From Streptomyces sp. L-9-10 (GTDB lineage: Bacteria > Actinomycetota > Actinomycetes > Streptomycetales > Streptomycetaceae), in the NCBI RefSeq assembly GCF_004151105.1, contig NZ_PHRF01000146.1, forward strand, positions 62,001 to 126,000: a stretch of DNA of 64,000 bases, written 5' to 3'. The position numbers and the translations under genes were made by a program. Positions 43,431 to 51,614 of the stretch are shown here, piece after piece. The notes beneath the pieces are model-generated. The model saw only the letters and a program-made list of their open reading frames with translations. It was not told the DNA's origin and searched no databases. The stretch's first letter is position 1. Each line of letters starts with the position of its first letter.

Positions 43431-44165
43431 TCAGATGGCGGTGGTGCCGCCGTCGGCGACGAGTTCCATGCCGTTGACGTAGCTGGAGTCGTCGGAGGCG
43501 AGGAAGAGGGCGGCGGTGGCGATCTCGTCGGGGCGGCCCATCTGGCCGCGGGGGATGAGGGACTCGAACTGGCGCTTGGTGGCCTCGTCGAAGAGTTCTT
43601 CCTGCTTGGCGGTGGCGACCTGGCCTGGGGTCAGGACGTTGACGCGGATGCGGCGGTCCTTGAGTTCGTTGAGCCAGATGCGGGCCCAGGCCTGCTGGAC
43701 GGCCTTGCTGCCGGCGTAGACGCTCCAGCCGGGGAAGGCGCCGAGGGAGGCGTTGGAGCCGGTCATGAGGATGGAGCCGCCGTCGTTGAAGAGCGGAAGG
43801 GCCTTCTGCACGGTGAACAGGGTGCCGCGGGCGTTGAGCCCGAACCAGGTGTCGAACTGGGCCTCGGTGATCTCGCCGAGCGGGGCGGGCTCGCCGCCGC
43901 CGGCGCTGGCCCACAGTACGTCGAGGCTGCCCTTCTCCCGCTTGACGGTGTCGTACAGGCGGTCCAGGTCGTCCAGGTCGGCGGCGTCGCCCTGGACGCC
44001 GGTGACGTTGCGGCCGATCTGCTTCACGGCCTCGTCCAGGGCCTCCTGGCGGCGGCCGGTGATGAAGACGTGCGCTCCCTCGTCGACGAACAGCTTCGCG
44101 CCGGCCAGCGCCATGCCGGTGGTGCCGCCGGTGATGACCGCGACCTTGCCGTCGAGCTTTCCCAT
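43431..44165 (-). CDS. SDR-family oxidoreductase
   Basis: A 244-aa SDR: VAVITGGTTGMALAGAKLF has the cofactor loop with Met-Ala in place of the usual Ile-Gly (TGGTTGMA), then VLWASAGGGEPAPLG, catalytic Ser in MTGSNASLGAF, Tyr and Lys in YAGSKAVQQAW and a normal end (SSYVNGMELVADGGTTAI). ATG 44163-44165 fits an AAGGGA site 6 bases away better than the ATG at 44171. It is divergent from the TetR gene at 44311 and followed by the F420 gene. Confidence 0.88.
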   Translation of the reverse strand: MGKLDGKVAVITGGTTGMALAGAKLFVDEGAHVFITGRRQEALDEAVKQIGRNVTGVQGDAADLDDLDRLYDTVKREKGSLDVLWASAGGGEPAPLGEITEAQFDTWFGLNARGTLFTVQKALPLFNDGGSILMTGSNASLGAFPGWSVYAGSKAVQQAWARIWLNELKDRRIRVNVLTPGQVATAKQEELFDEATKRQFESLIPRGQMGRPDEIATAALFLASDDSSYVNGMELVADGGTTAI

Positions 44166-44214
44166 CGTCATTCCCTTGAGTCGGTGGTGCCGTGTGTACC
44201 TGGGCCGACGGCGT

Positions 44215-44280
44215 TATGTACACCGTCCTGTGTGCTTACGCTACTGGGCAGGTGGGCCAGGACGCAAACTATGTACACCG
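44215..44280. promoter_or_regulatory. Repeated TetR half-sites
   Basis: TATGTACACCG occurs exactly twice, at 44215-44225 and 44270-44280 (55 bp apart), plus a related GTGTGTACC at 44191-44199, all in the gap between the SDR and the TetR genes. TGTACA-centred elements are common TetR targets. Confidence 0.55.
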
Positions 44281-44310
44281 GTCGTTACCTAGCTGCGGTA
44301 GGATGGAGCC

Positions 44311-44901
44311 ATGACGGAGTTGGAGAAGGGCCCCACGGGCCGCCGCCGCGGCCGGGGCGCCCGCGAACGCATCATCAGCGCGGCCCGGCAGCTGTTCCGC
44401 GAGCAGGGCATCAACCGCACCGGCATGGACCAGCTCTGCGCGACGGCCGAGGTGTCCAAGCGCACGGCCTACCAGCACTTCACCGGCAAGGACGAACTCG
44501 TCGCCGAGTACCTGCGCCGGTTCGACCCCTCCGTTCTGTCCGGCGTGTTCGACCGCACCGACCTCACGCCCCGCGAACGGCTCCTCGCCGCCTTCGACGT
44601 CTCCCCCACCACCCCTCTGTGCCCCTACATCGCCGCCGCCGTCGAACTCCACGACCCCCAGCACCCCGCGTCCCAGTACGCGCGCGACTACAAGAAGGCC
44701 GTCGCCGCGCGGCTCGCCGACACCGCCCGCGAAGCCGGCGCCGCCAGCGCCGAGCAGCTCGGCGAGCAGCTCGCGCTGCTCATCGACGGCGCCGCGGCCC
44801 GCACCCGGGTCCTCAACGCCGACGCCTTCCCCGCCGCCGCCGCCATCGCCGCCGTCCTCATCGACAACGCCATCCCCGCCACAGTCAGCGATGACCGGTG
44901 A
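44311..44901 (+). CDS. TetR-family regulator
   Basis: A 196-aa repressor: GRGARERIISAARQLFREQG, MDQLCATAEVSKRTAYQHFTGKDELVAEYLRRF is a textbook TetR HTH (SKRTxYxHFxxKDEL). The C-terminal domain is of the TetR_C_6-type (TTPLCPYIAAAVELHDP, EQLALLIDGAAARTRV). It lies 146 bases from the divergent SDR/F420 genes and likely controls them in response to a xenobiotic or lactone-like ligand. Confidence 0.9.
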   Translation: MTELEKGPTGRRRGRGARERIISAARQLFREQGINRTGMDQLCATAEVSKRTAYQHFTGKDELVAEYLRRFDPSVLSGVFDRTDLTPRERLLAAFDVSPTTPLCPYIAAAVELHDPQHPASQYARDYKKAVAARLADTAREAGAASAEQLGEQLALLIDGAAARTRVLNADAFPAAAAIAAVLIDNAIPATVSDDR

Positions 44902-45290
44902 CGGCGGCGGAAGGATGTGTTACTCCACGCCGGACGATGTGCATGAGCTTGCCCTGCGCGCGCGTTGCACGTCCTGGTGTGGGATCTTGAAACCCTTGTG
45001 TCCGTGATCAGGACAGAGACTGAGGGTGCCGAGCCGATGGGCTGGGACCTGCACGAGTACCGGCACTCCGCTCTGACTCACCCCTGCTCCTGGGATGAAA
45101 CGCAGCGCCCACTCCACCCCGTCGCGCCAACCGGCCCCCGCCTGCGGATAACAGGGGCGCTTCACGTAGCGGCCGGAGAACGTCACAGCGGGTGACGGGT
45201 CAAGCTACCGCAGATATTGGGGTGTTATCCGTGGAACGACTTCAGGCCGGCCCCGCGGTCGACGCTCCGTCAGCCGCCCACCAGGGCCAA
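44902..45290. other. Right end of the transposon, with recombinase fragment
   Basis: No intact gene. At 45037-45080 the plus frame GWDLHEYRHSALTH is the H-x-x-R box region of phage-type tyrosine recombinases, with the catalytic Arg, but the rest of the enzyme is gone. The remaining sequence shows no motif. Confidence 0.5.
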
Positions 45291-45334
45291 CGAACGCTCA
45301 GCGCACGATCTGGCAGGGATGTTCCTCAGACACC
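45291..45334 (-). repeat. Right terminal inverted repeat
   Basis: Partner of 41649-41692; followed immediately by the second copy of the AGGTC target duplication. Confidence 0.85.
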
Positions 45335-45385
45335 AGGTCGCGTCCGGTGCGAGTGTGTCGCACCCGTAGCGGCCCCGGGCGCTGG

Positions 45386-46300
45386 TCACGGCCGGCTTTC
45401 GGAGGGCGGCACGGGGGTTTCACCTGACGCTCCCCCAGCGGTGAGTTCCTCGGAGAGCCAGGTGTCGATGGCGAGGGCGGTCGTGCGGGAATGATCTTCC
45501 AGAACGGTGAAGTGGTCACCGGGCACGGTGATCTCGGAGTGCGGCAGGCTCCATGGCTCTGCCGCTTCGATGCCGGGCAGCCGGTCTCCGGCCCGAACGT
45601 AGAGGGTGGGGGCCGTCAGGGCGGCCGGCTTCCAGCCGGCGTAGAGCTCCAGATAGCCGGCCATCGCGGTGAGCCGGTCGGCCTCGGCCGAGGCGAACTG
45701 CGCGGCCTTGTCCAGCATGCCCGCGGTCATCGCCGAGAGCGCGGGCCCGTCGCCACCGCGACCGCCGAGACGGCCGCTTTCCTCGCCGGGGTAGGTGTCG
45801 ATCAGGACGACGGCGGACGGAATCAGCCCCGCGCTCTCCAGTTCCCCGGCGACCGCGTGTGCCACCCATCCGCCGGCCGAGTGCCCCAGCAGGACGAACG
45901 GTTCGTCTCCCGCACACGCGCGCACGGCGGCGGCCTGCGCCGCCACCAAGGCGTCCAGCGTGGCGGGCAGCGGTTCCCGCGGCAGGAAGCCCGGGTTCGG
46001 CAGTACCGAAACCGGACGCCGGTCCTGGAAGGCCGGCCCGAAACGGGCGTACTCATGGGGCCCCGACAGTGCGCTGAGGGCGGGGAAGCAGATCAGACGG
46101 GTCCCGGAGCCCCCTGTCGCGAGGGTGACGGCCGAGGGCGGTGAGCCCAGGACCGCGGCGTCCTCGAACACCTCACGGAGACGTGACGCGATCGTCAGGA
46201 GGGCCATCCCGTCCCATGCCTTGCCGCGGGCGCACGCCGTACGGAAGAGCGTGGACAAGGAGTCGGCATCCGCGGACAAGGAGTCGGCATCCGTGCCCAT
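45386..46300 (-). CDS. Polyketide synthase thioesterase domain (detached C-terminal end)
   Basis: About 304 aa. The first 60 residues (LFRTACARGKAWDGMALLT, SRLREVFEDAAVLG) are a PKS ACP-to-TE linker; the remainder is a type I thioesterase: GTRLICFPALSALSG, FVLLGHSAGGWVAHAVA with Ser nucleophile, VVLIDTYPGEESG with Asp, and His in VPGDHFTVLEDH. Such domains release or cyclise the polyketide. It is not fused in frame to the ACP just upstream, so it is the last piece of a broken megasynthase. ATG 46298-46300 may not be a genuine start. It could still fold as a free TE. Confidence 0.75.
   Translation of the reverse strand: MGTDADSLSADADSLSTLFRTACARGKAWDGMALLTIASRLREVFEDAAVLGSPPSAVTLATGGSGTRLICFPALSALSGPHEYARFGPAFQDRRPVSVLPNPGFLPREPLPATLDALVAAQAAAVRACAGDEPFVLLGHSAGGWVAHAVAGELESAGLIPSAVVLIDTYPGEESGRLGGRGGDGPALSAMTAGMLDKAAQFASAEADRLTAMAGYLELYAGWKPAALTAPTLYVRAGDRLPGIEAAEPWSLPHSEITVPGDHFTVLEDHSRTTALAIDTWLSEELTAGGASGETPVPPSESRP
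46253..46293. repeat. 21-bp tandem duplication at the ACP-TE junction
   Basis: Two copies of a 20-base sequence (46253-46272 and 46274-46293), period 21, encoding DADSLSA twice. It sits where the reading frame changes between ACP and TE. Confidence 0.8.
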
Positions 46301-46329
46301 CGGGGCCGACGTCCTTTCGTCGCACCGTC

Positions 46330-48007
46330 CTGCCGCCGGGGAGCTGCCAAGTGGCCGGGTGATTCAGGCGCGTTCCGGGACCAGAGTTCCTCCAGGTGGG
46401 CGGCGACCCCGCGCGGCGTCGGGTAGTCGAACAGGAGCGTGGCGGGCAAGGCGAGTCCCGTCAGCGCCGCGAGCCGGTTGCGCAATTCGACGGCGGCCAG
46501 TGAGTCGAGGCCCAGCTCGGCCAGCGCGCGGTCCGCCTCGACGGCGGAATCCCCCGAGCCGTGGCCGAGTGCCAGGGCGGCTTCCGCTCGGACCTGCGGG
46601 AGGAGCAGAACACCGCGTTCACCCGCGGGCGTGGCGGCCAGCCGTCGGCGCAGAGAGTCCTCGCCTTCGACGCGGGGCCCGTGAGCGATGCGGAGGCCCT
46701 CCGTACGGGCCCTCGGCCCGGTACGCGGGAGAGTGGCGCCCCCGGCGCCCCGAATGCCCTGGTTTCCGCCGGGTCGAGACGAGCGGTCACGAGAACCGCG
46801 TCCTGCCCTTCGACAGCGGTGTCGAAGAGCGAGAGGCCCTCCTCGATCCGCAGCGGGACGAAACCGGAACGGGCCATCCGGCGCAGATCGGTGTCCCGGA
46901 GTCCGGCCGTCATCCCCCCGCTCTGCTGCCACGGTCCCCAGGCGAGGGAGGTGCCGGGCAGCCCGAGCGCCCCGCGGTGCTGTGCCAGCGCGTCCAGGAA
47001 CGAGTTCGCCGCCGCGTAGTTGGCCTGGCCACCGGAGCCGAACACCCCGGCCACCGACGAGAACAGGGCGAACACCGCCAGGTCGCCGCCCCGGGTCAAC
47101 TCGTGCAGGGCGAGGCCCGCGTCCACCTTCGGTCTCAGTACGCGGTCCAGCCGCTCCTGGGTGAGCGCCGGGACCACGCCGTCGTCCAGGACCCCCGCGG
47201 TGTGCACCACGCCGGTCAGCGGGTGCGCCTCCGGCACGCTCGCGAGCAGAGCGGCGAGCGCCGTACGGTCGGCGACGTCGCAGGCCGCCACCTCAACCTC
47301 CGCGCCCAGTCCGGTGAGTTCCGCGCGCAGTTCGGCGGCACCCGGGGCATCGGCTCCGCGCCGTCCCACGAGCAGCGGATGACGTACCCCGTGCGCGACC
47401 ACGAGGTGACGGGCGAACGCCATGCCCAGGGAGCCGGAGCCTCCGGTGACCAGGACGGTGCCGTCCGGGTGCAGCCGACGCGGCGCACGACCGGCCGTTG
47501 CTGTTGCCGTTCCCGTCGCCGCTGCCGCGTGGGAGGCGCGGACCAGCCTCGGAACGTACGCGACACCGTGGCGTAGGGCTGTCTGCGGCTCGGAGCTGGT
47601 CAGGGCTCGGGCCAAGGCTCCCGCGGACGCGGGATGGTCGTCGATGTCGATCAGCGAGAAGCGGCCCGGGTTCTCGGTCTGCACCGAACGGAGCAGCCCC
47701 CACACACAGGTGCGTGGACAGGAGCGGCATCGTCGTCGCCGATCCCTCCCGGCTCGGCTCCGGTGGCGACGGCGCCCGAGGTGAGGACGACGAGACGTGA
47801 GCCGGCGAGCCGTTCCTCGGCGATCCAGTCCTGTACGAGCCGCAGCGCCCAGCCGACCGTACGGTGTACGGCCGACGCACGGTCCGGTCCGTCCGCCCAG
47901 GTGAGCGGAGGGCAGGCGACCAATACGGCAGGTGCGTCGGCCGCCGCCGAGGCCGGGGCCGCGTAGACCGTCGGCCGGACGCCCGACTGCCTGAGCATGT
48001 CGCTCAA
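46330..48007 (-). pseudogene. PKS module fragment (KR-ACP) with frameshifts
   Basis: From the 5' side (48007): KR structural half (VLVACPPLTWADGP, GWALRLVQDWIAEERLAGSR, LVVLTSGAVATG). It shifts near 47705 to CVWGLLRSVQTENPGRFSL and the active KR half: TVLVTGGSGSLGMAFARHL, VVHTAGVLDDGVVPALT (LDD motif of B-type ketoreductases), Ser in ALFSSVAGVFG, Tyr in QANYAAANSFLDALA. A second shift near 46690 leads to the ACP (LGLDSLAAVELRNRL with the phosphopantetheine Ser, then ATLLFDYPTPRGVAAHLEEL). No KS, AT or DH is present, so it is the end of a last module only. Confidence 0.8.
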
Positions 48008-49020
48008 CCGCGGGCCAGGCCCGCCCAGTAATGGTCGAGGAACGGAACCCGGCAGACCTCCTCGAAGGCCCGCTGGAAAGCGGGAGAGGCGGCGGCGCCC
48101 CCGCTGACGCAGCCACGCAGCGCGGGCGCTCCGAGTCCCTCGTCCCCCACGGAGTCGAGGAACTTGCCGTACGTCGCCGGTACACCGGCCAGCAGCGTGA
48201 ACGGGTCTTCGGCCCGGCGAAGTTCACGCAGCACGTCCGTCACGGAGAACGGCGGCAGGAGCATGGCGGACGCTCCGGTGGCGGTCACCCCGAGGACGCA
48301 AAGGAGTTGACCCATGGCGTGATGGAGGGGAAGGGGCCAGAGCAGGCGGTCGTCAGCCGACAGGCCGAGGACGGCGACGAAACCGGACGCCACCGACGAC
48401 AGCCGGTTGCGCTGGGTGGACAGCACCCCCTTGGGCAGGCCGGTCGACCCGGAGGTGTACAGGAGCCAGGCCACCTCGTCGAGCCCGAGATCATCCGGAG
48501 CCGGCACGGGCGGCTCGGTGGCGGCCAGGGCCGCGTAGCGGAACATGCCCGCTTCGTCGGCCGAGCCGTCACTCGTCCCCGCCGCCGGGGACCCGTCTCG
48601 CGTCCCGGAATCCTCGACGAGCACCACGCTCAGCCGGGGGCGCTCCGGCAGCAGCGGCAGTAACCGGCCCAGGGAACACCGGTCGGTGAAGACGACCCGG
48701 GCCCCACTGTCGTCCAGCAGGTGTGCCAGCTCGGCGGTGGTGCTCCGCGAGTCCATCGGCACGCCGACCGCGCCCGCTCTGGTGACGGCGAGGACGCTCT
48801 CGACGGCCTCCACCCGGCTGCCCAGGAGGATCGCCGCGCGTTCCCCGTGCCGCAGACCAAGACTGACGAGATGTCCCGCCAGCCGGCCGGTTCGCAGTTC
48901 CAGCTCCCTGTAGGTCACACGGGAACGGTCGTCCTGGAAGGCGGTCTTGGTACCGAGGCGCCGGGCATGCTCCCGGAGCAGATCCGGCAGGGGACAGAGG
49001 GCGGTCGTGTGCGCTGTCAC
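48004..49020 (-). pseudogene. Truncated acyl-AMP/CoA ligase loading domain
   Basis: About 338 aa, the N-terminal two-thirds of an adenylate-forming loading domain: LLREHARRLGTKTAFQDD, LYTSGSTGLPKGVLSTQ (A3), LLWPLPLHHAMGQLL, LLAGVPATYGKFLD and LRGCVSGGAAASPAFQRAF. At VCRVPFLDHYW the expected YG-x-TE motif and everything after it are replaced by AGLARG and a stop that overlaps the KR fragment. Loading modules with such a ligase start polyene/macrolactam-type PKSs. The start ATG 49018-49020 is normal. It is the 5' end of a deleted PKS gene. Confidence 0.8.
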
Positions 49021-49278
49021 CAGTGTGAACGCCTTCTCTGGACGCGGGAGTTGCCCTCATCACGATAGACGACCGGCGTGCCGGGCCGGGCCTGTCCCGC
49101 GCCCGGCATCGTCCGCTGCCGCTGAGCTGCTCAATGGCGCATGGACCGACAGCACCCTGGACATCGCGGACGGTGGGGGCCGGCTGCTCCGGGGTCGACG
49201 GCGGGCAGCGGGTGGCGGACGCGCTTAAGCTCGGACACATCAGTCACATCAGTGGAGGCTCTCCGAGAGGACGATCTG

Positions 49279-50205
49279 ATGAGCGGCGAGCGCATCCTCG
49301 TCGTAGGCGCCGGTGCCACCGGTGGGTACTTCGGTGCCCGCCTGGTCCAGGCGGGCCGTGACGTCACCTTCCTGCTCCGCCCCGCGCGTGCCGAACACCT
49401 GCGCGCGCACGGTCTGCGCCTGGTCACGCCGGACGAGGACCTGACGCTGTCCCCCACGGTGGTGACCGCGGACAGGCTTGACGGCCCGTTCGGCCTCATC
49501 CTGCTGACCACCCGCGCGGATGCCATCGCCGATGTGGCCGATCAACTCGCCGTCGCCGTCGGCCCCGGGACACGGATTCTGCCGTTGCTCAACGGTGTCG
49601 CTCACATCGACGTGCTGACCGGGCGGTTCGGAACGAGCGCGGTGCTCGGCGGTGTGGCCATGATCGCCGCCGCCCTCCGGCCCGACGGCGCCGCCGCACA
49701 GCTGAACCCCACCGCGTCCCTCACGGTCGGCGGCCTCGACGGCACGCGGCCCACCACCGTCGCCGACCTCCTCGGCGTCGACGGCATCACTGTCTCCCTG
49801 AGCACGGACATCCTCGGCGAGATGTGGCGCAAGTGGTTCTTCATCGTCTCCATCACCGCGCTCACCACTCTGATGAACGCGCCCGTGGGCGAGATCGTCG
49901 CCGTGCCAGGAGGTACCGGCGTCGCCCGCGCCATCGTCGCGGAAGCCGCGTCCGTCTGCTCCGCGGCCGGCCATCCGCAGAGCGACGAGGCGATCACCTC
50001 CGTGGAAGAGGCCGCCACCCAGCCCGGCTCCCCGCTCACGACCTCCGTCTACCGCGACCTGACCGCCGGGCGGCCGACCGAAGTCGAGCCGATGCTGGGC
50101 GCCTTCCTCGACCAGGCCCGTCGCTCCGGCACGCCCACGCCCTGCCTCGACGCCGCGACCACTCGCCTGCGCGTCTACGAACACCTGCGTACCGCCACGG
50201 CGTGA
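49279..50205 (+). CDS. Ketopantoate reductase-like (ApbA/PanE family)
   Basis: A 308-aa two-domain reductase: MSGERILVVGAGATGGYFGARLVQAG is the NADP loop (GxGAxGGxxGARL), FGLILLTTRADAIADVA, ILPLLNGVAHIDVL (LxNG), and MWRKWFFIVSITALTTLM with the conserved K-x-x-x-N-type helix of the C-terminal domain. GAGAGGA precedes ATG 49279. Family members reduce 2-dehydropantoate, but many accessory copies act on other keto acids; a housekeeping PanE is unlikely to sit here. It opens just after the PKS remnant in the opposite direction. Confidence 0.88.
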   Translation: MSGERILVVGAGATGGYFGARLVQAGRDVTFLLRPARAEHLRAHGLRLVTPDEDLTLSPTVVTADRLDGPFGLILLTTRADAIADVADQLAVAVGPGTRILPLLNGVAHIDVLTGRFGTSAVLGGVAMIAAALRPDGAAAQLNPTASLTVGGLDGTRPTTVADLLGVDGITVSLSTDILGEMWRKWFFIVSITALTTLMNAPVGEIVAVPGGTGVARAIVAEAASVCSAAGHPQSDEAITSVEEAATQPGSPLTTSVYRDLTAGRPTEVEPMLGAFLDQARRSGTPTPCLDAATTRLRVYEHLRTATA

Positions 50206-50327
50206 CACTGGTCCTGCCACAGGGACGGACGGGGCACCCGAAGCCGACGGCGGCTGGTTATCGCCCAAGTGGTGCCGTCGAGTTCGGCACGTGCCGGCCA
50301 CTTCGTCGGCGCACGGGGTGATCCGTG

Positions 50328-50684
50328 TCAGGAAGATGCCGCCTCTGCGTCGCCGACGACCTCGGACCGGGCATCGGGAACGGTCACGGCCCAGGCCGCC
50401 ATGGCGTTCAGGACGTCGTGCAGTCCTTCGCCGAGGGGGGTGAGGCGGTACTCGACGCGTGGGGGGATCTGCGCGTAGGCGGTGCGGGTGACGATGCCGT
50501 GGGCCTCGAACTGGCGCAGTCGGCTGGTAAGGGTGTGCGGGCTGATGCCGGGCAGGGCGGCGCGCAATTCGGTGAAGCGGCGGGGACCGTGCAGGAGTTC
50601 GCGCACGATGAGGGTGGCCCACGGCCCGTTGAGCAGGGTGAGAAACCGGGCGACACCGCACTCGGGCAGGCGGGAGTTGGTCAT
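50328..50684 (-). CDS. HxlR-family regulator
   Basis: A 118-aa HxlR winged-helix protein: MTNSRLPECGVARFLTLLNGPWATLIVRELLHGPRRFTELRAAL, ISPHTLTSRLRQFEAHGIV, RVEYRLTPLGEGL. The N-terminal Cys in C-x-V-A is the redox-sensitive position seen in quinone/aldehyde sensors of this family (YodB, QorR). ATG 50682-50684. Divergent from the NAD(P)-binding gene at 50748, with an inverted repeat in the gap; it very likely represses that gene. Confidence 0.9.
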   Translation of the reverse strand: MTNSRLPECGVARFLTLLNGPWATLIVRELLHGPRRFTELRAALPGISPHTLTSRLRQFEAHGIVTRTAYAQIPPRVEYRLTPLGEGLHDVLNAMAAWAVTVPDARSEVVGDAEAASS

Positions 50685-50700
50685 TCTCCGACGATAGCCC

Positions 50701-50741
50701 ATTAGTGCAGTTGATGTAACTGGTGCACTCCATGCACTAAT
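50701..50741. promoter_or_regulatory. HxlR operator candidate
   Basis: Inverted repeat ATTAGTGCA (50701-50709) and TGCACTAAT (50733-50741), with internal copies of GGTGCA at 50722-50727 and 50743-50748. It fills the short gap between the divergent HxlR and NmrA-type genes and overlaps their promoters. Confidence 0.65.
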
Positions 50742-50747
50742 AGGTGC

Positions 50748-51614
50748 ATGAGTTATGTGATTCACGGCGCGACCGGCGCCCAGGGTGCCCCTGTTGCCGC
50801 GGCTCTGGCCGCTGCGGGCAAGAAGGTCATCGCTGTCACCCGCAGCGCTGACACTGATGTGAGCGGTGCCCGGGTGGTTGTCGCCGACTATGCGTCCACA
50901 GCGGAACTGACACGGGCCTACCGTGGCGCCGAGGCGGTGTTCGTTCATCTGCCACTGGCCTCGGAGGATGAGCGCCGGGCCTATGCGCGCAATATCGTCG
51001 CCGCCGTCCGTGCCGCCGGGGCGGCGCGCGTGGTGTTCTCGACCAGTGGTTCGCCGCTTGCCCCCGCTGACGGCGCCGATCCGGATGGTCGGGCCGGGAA
51101 CGCCGTGGCGACGCTGGCGGGCGGCCTGGCGGACAGCGGGGTGTCCCATGCGGTGATCGCGCCCACGCTGTTCCTGGAGAACCTGCTCATGCCGTATATC
51201 GTCGAAGCGGTGCGCGAGCGGGGCGTGCTGCCCTACCCGATGCGGGCCGGCTTCCCCGTGTCATGGGCGTCACACCTGGACGTCGCCGATGTCGCGGTCG
51301 CTCTGCTGGAGCGGCCGGAGGTCACCGGAGTGGTGTCCGTAGGGCAGTCTCCGGCGATCACGGCGCCGGACCTGGCCGAGGCGTTCGGCGCCCGGCTCGG
51401 GCGGCGCGTGCGCTTCGAGGAAGTCAGCCCCGAGGACTTCCGCGCCTCCGTCGCGCCGCTCATCGGAGAGGGCGCCGCTGCCGATGTCGCGGACCTGTAC
51501 AGGGCTCTCGGCATGTTCCCGGAGTATGCGATCGCCCTCGATCACTCTGCCCAGAAGCTGCTGGGCATCACCCCCCGGACCGCGAGCCGGTGGCTGGAGG
51601 ACATCGGTTTCTGA
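50748..51614 (+). CDS. NmrA-like NAD(P)-binding protein (QorB-type)
   Basis: A 288-aa atypical SDR: MSYVIHGATGAQGAPVAAALAAAG (GATGxxG loop), VTRSADTDVSGARVVVADY, AVFVHLPLASEDERR, RVVFSTSGSPLAP, VIAPTLFLENLL, VSVGQSPAITAPDLAEAF. The NmrA group includes quinone oxidoreductase QorB and redox-sensing proteins. With the divergent HxlR (QorR-like) regulator it forms the quinone/aldehyde-response pair known in actinobacteria. ATG 50748 overlaps the operator region, suggesting a leaderless message. Confidence 0.88.
   Translation: MSYVIHGATGAQGAPVAAALAAAGKKVIAVTRSADTDVSGARVVVADYASTAELTRAYRGAEAVFVHLPLASEDERRAYARNIVAAVRAAGAARVVFSTSGSPLAPADGADPDGRAGNAVATLAGGLADSGVSHAVIAPTLFLENLLMPYIVEAVRERGVLPYPMRAGFPVSWASHLDVADVAVALLERPEVTGVVSVGQSPAITAPDLAEAFGARLGRRVRFEEVSPEDFRASVAPLIGEGAAADVADLYRALGMFPEYAIALDHSAQKLLGITPRTASRWLEDIGF

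Larger units (their letters stand above)
41649..45334. mobile_element. Tn3-family transposon with cargo (3.7 kb)
   Basis: Left terminal repeat 41649-41692 begins GGGGTCTGAGGAAC and contains CGCTAAGCG. Right repeat 45291-45334 is its reverse complement over 44 bases with 4 mismatches. Both flanks carry the same pentamer AGGTC (41644-41648 and 45335-45339), the 5-bp target duplication of Tn3 elements. Inside: a Tn3-type transposase remnant, an F420:NADPH oxidoreductase-like gene, an SDR, a TetR regulator and a tyrosine recombinase fragment. No intact transposase or resolvase, so it would need help in trans. Excising it and one AGGTC restores the host sequence between the kinase and the PKS remnant. 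Confidence 0.85.
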
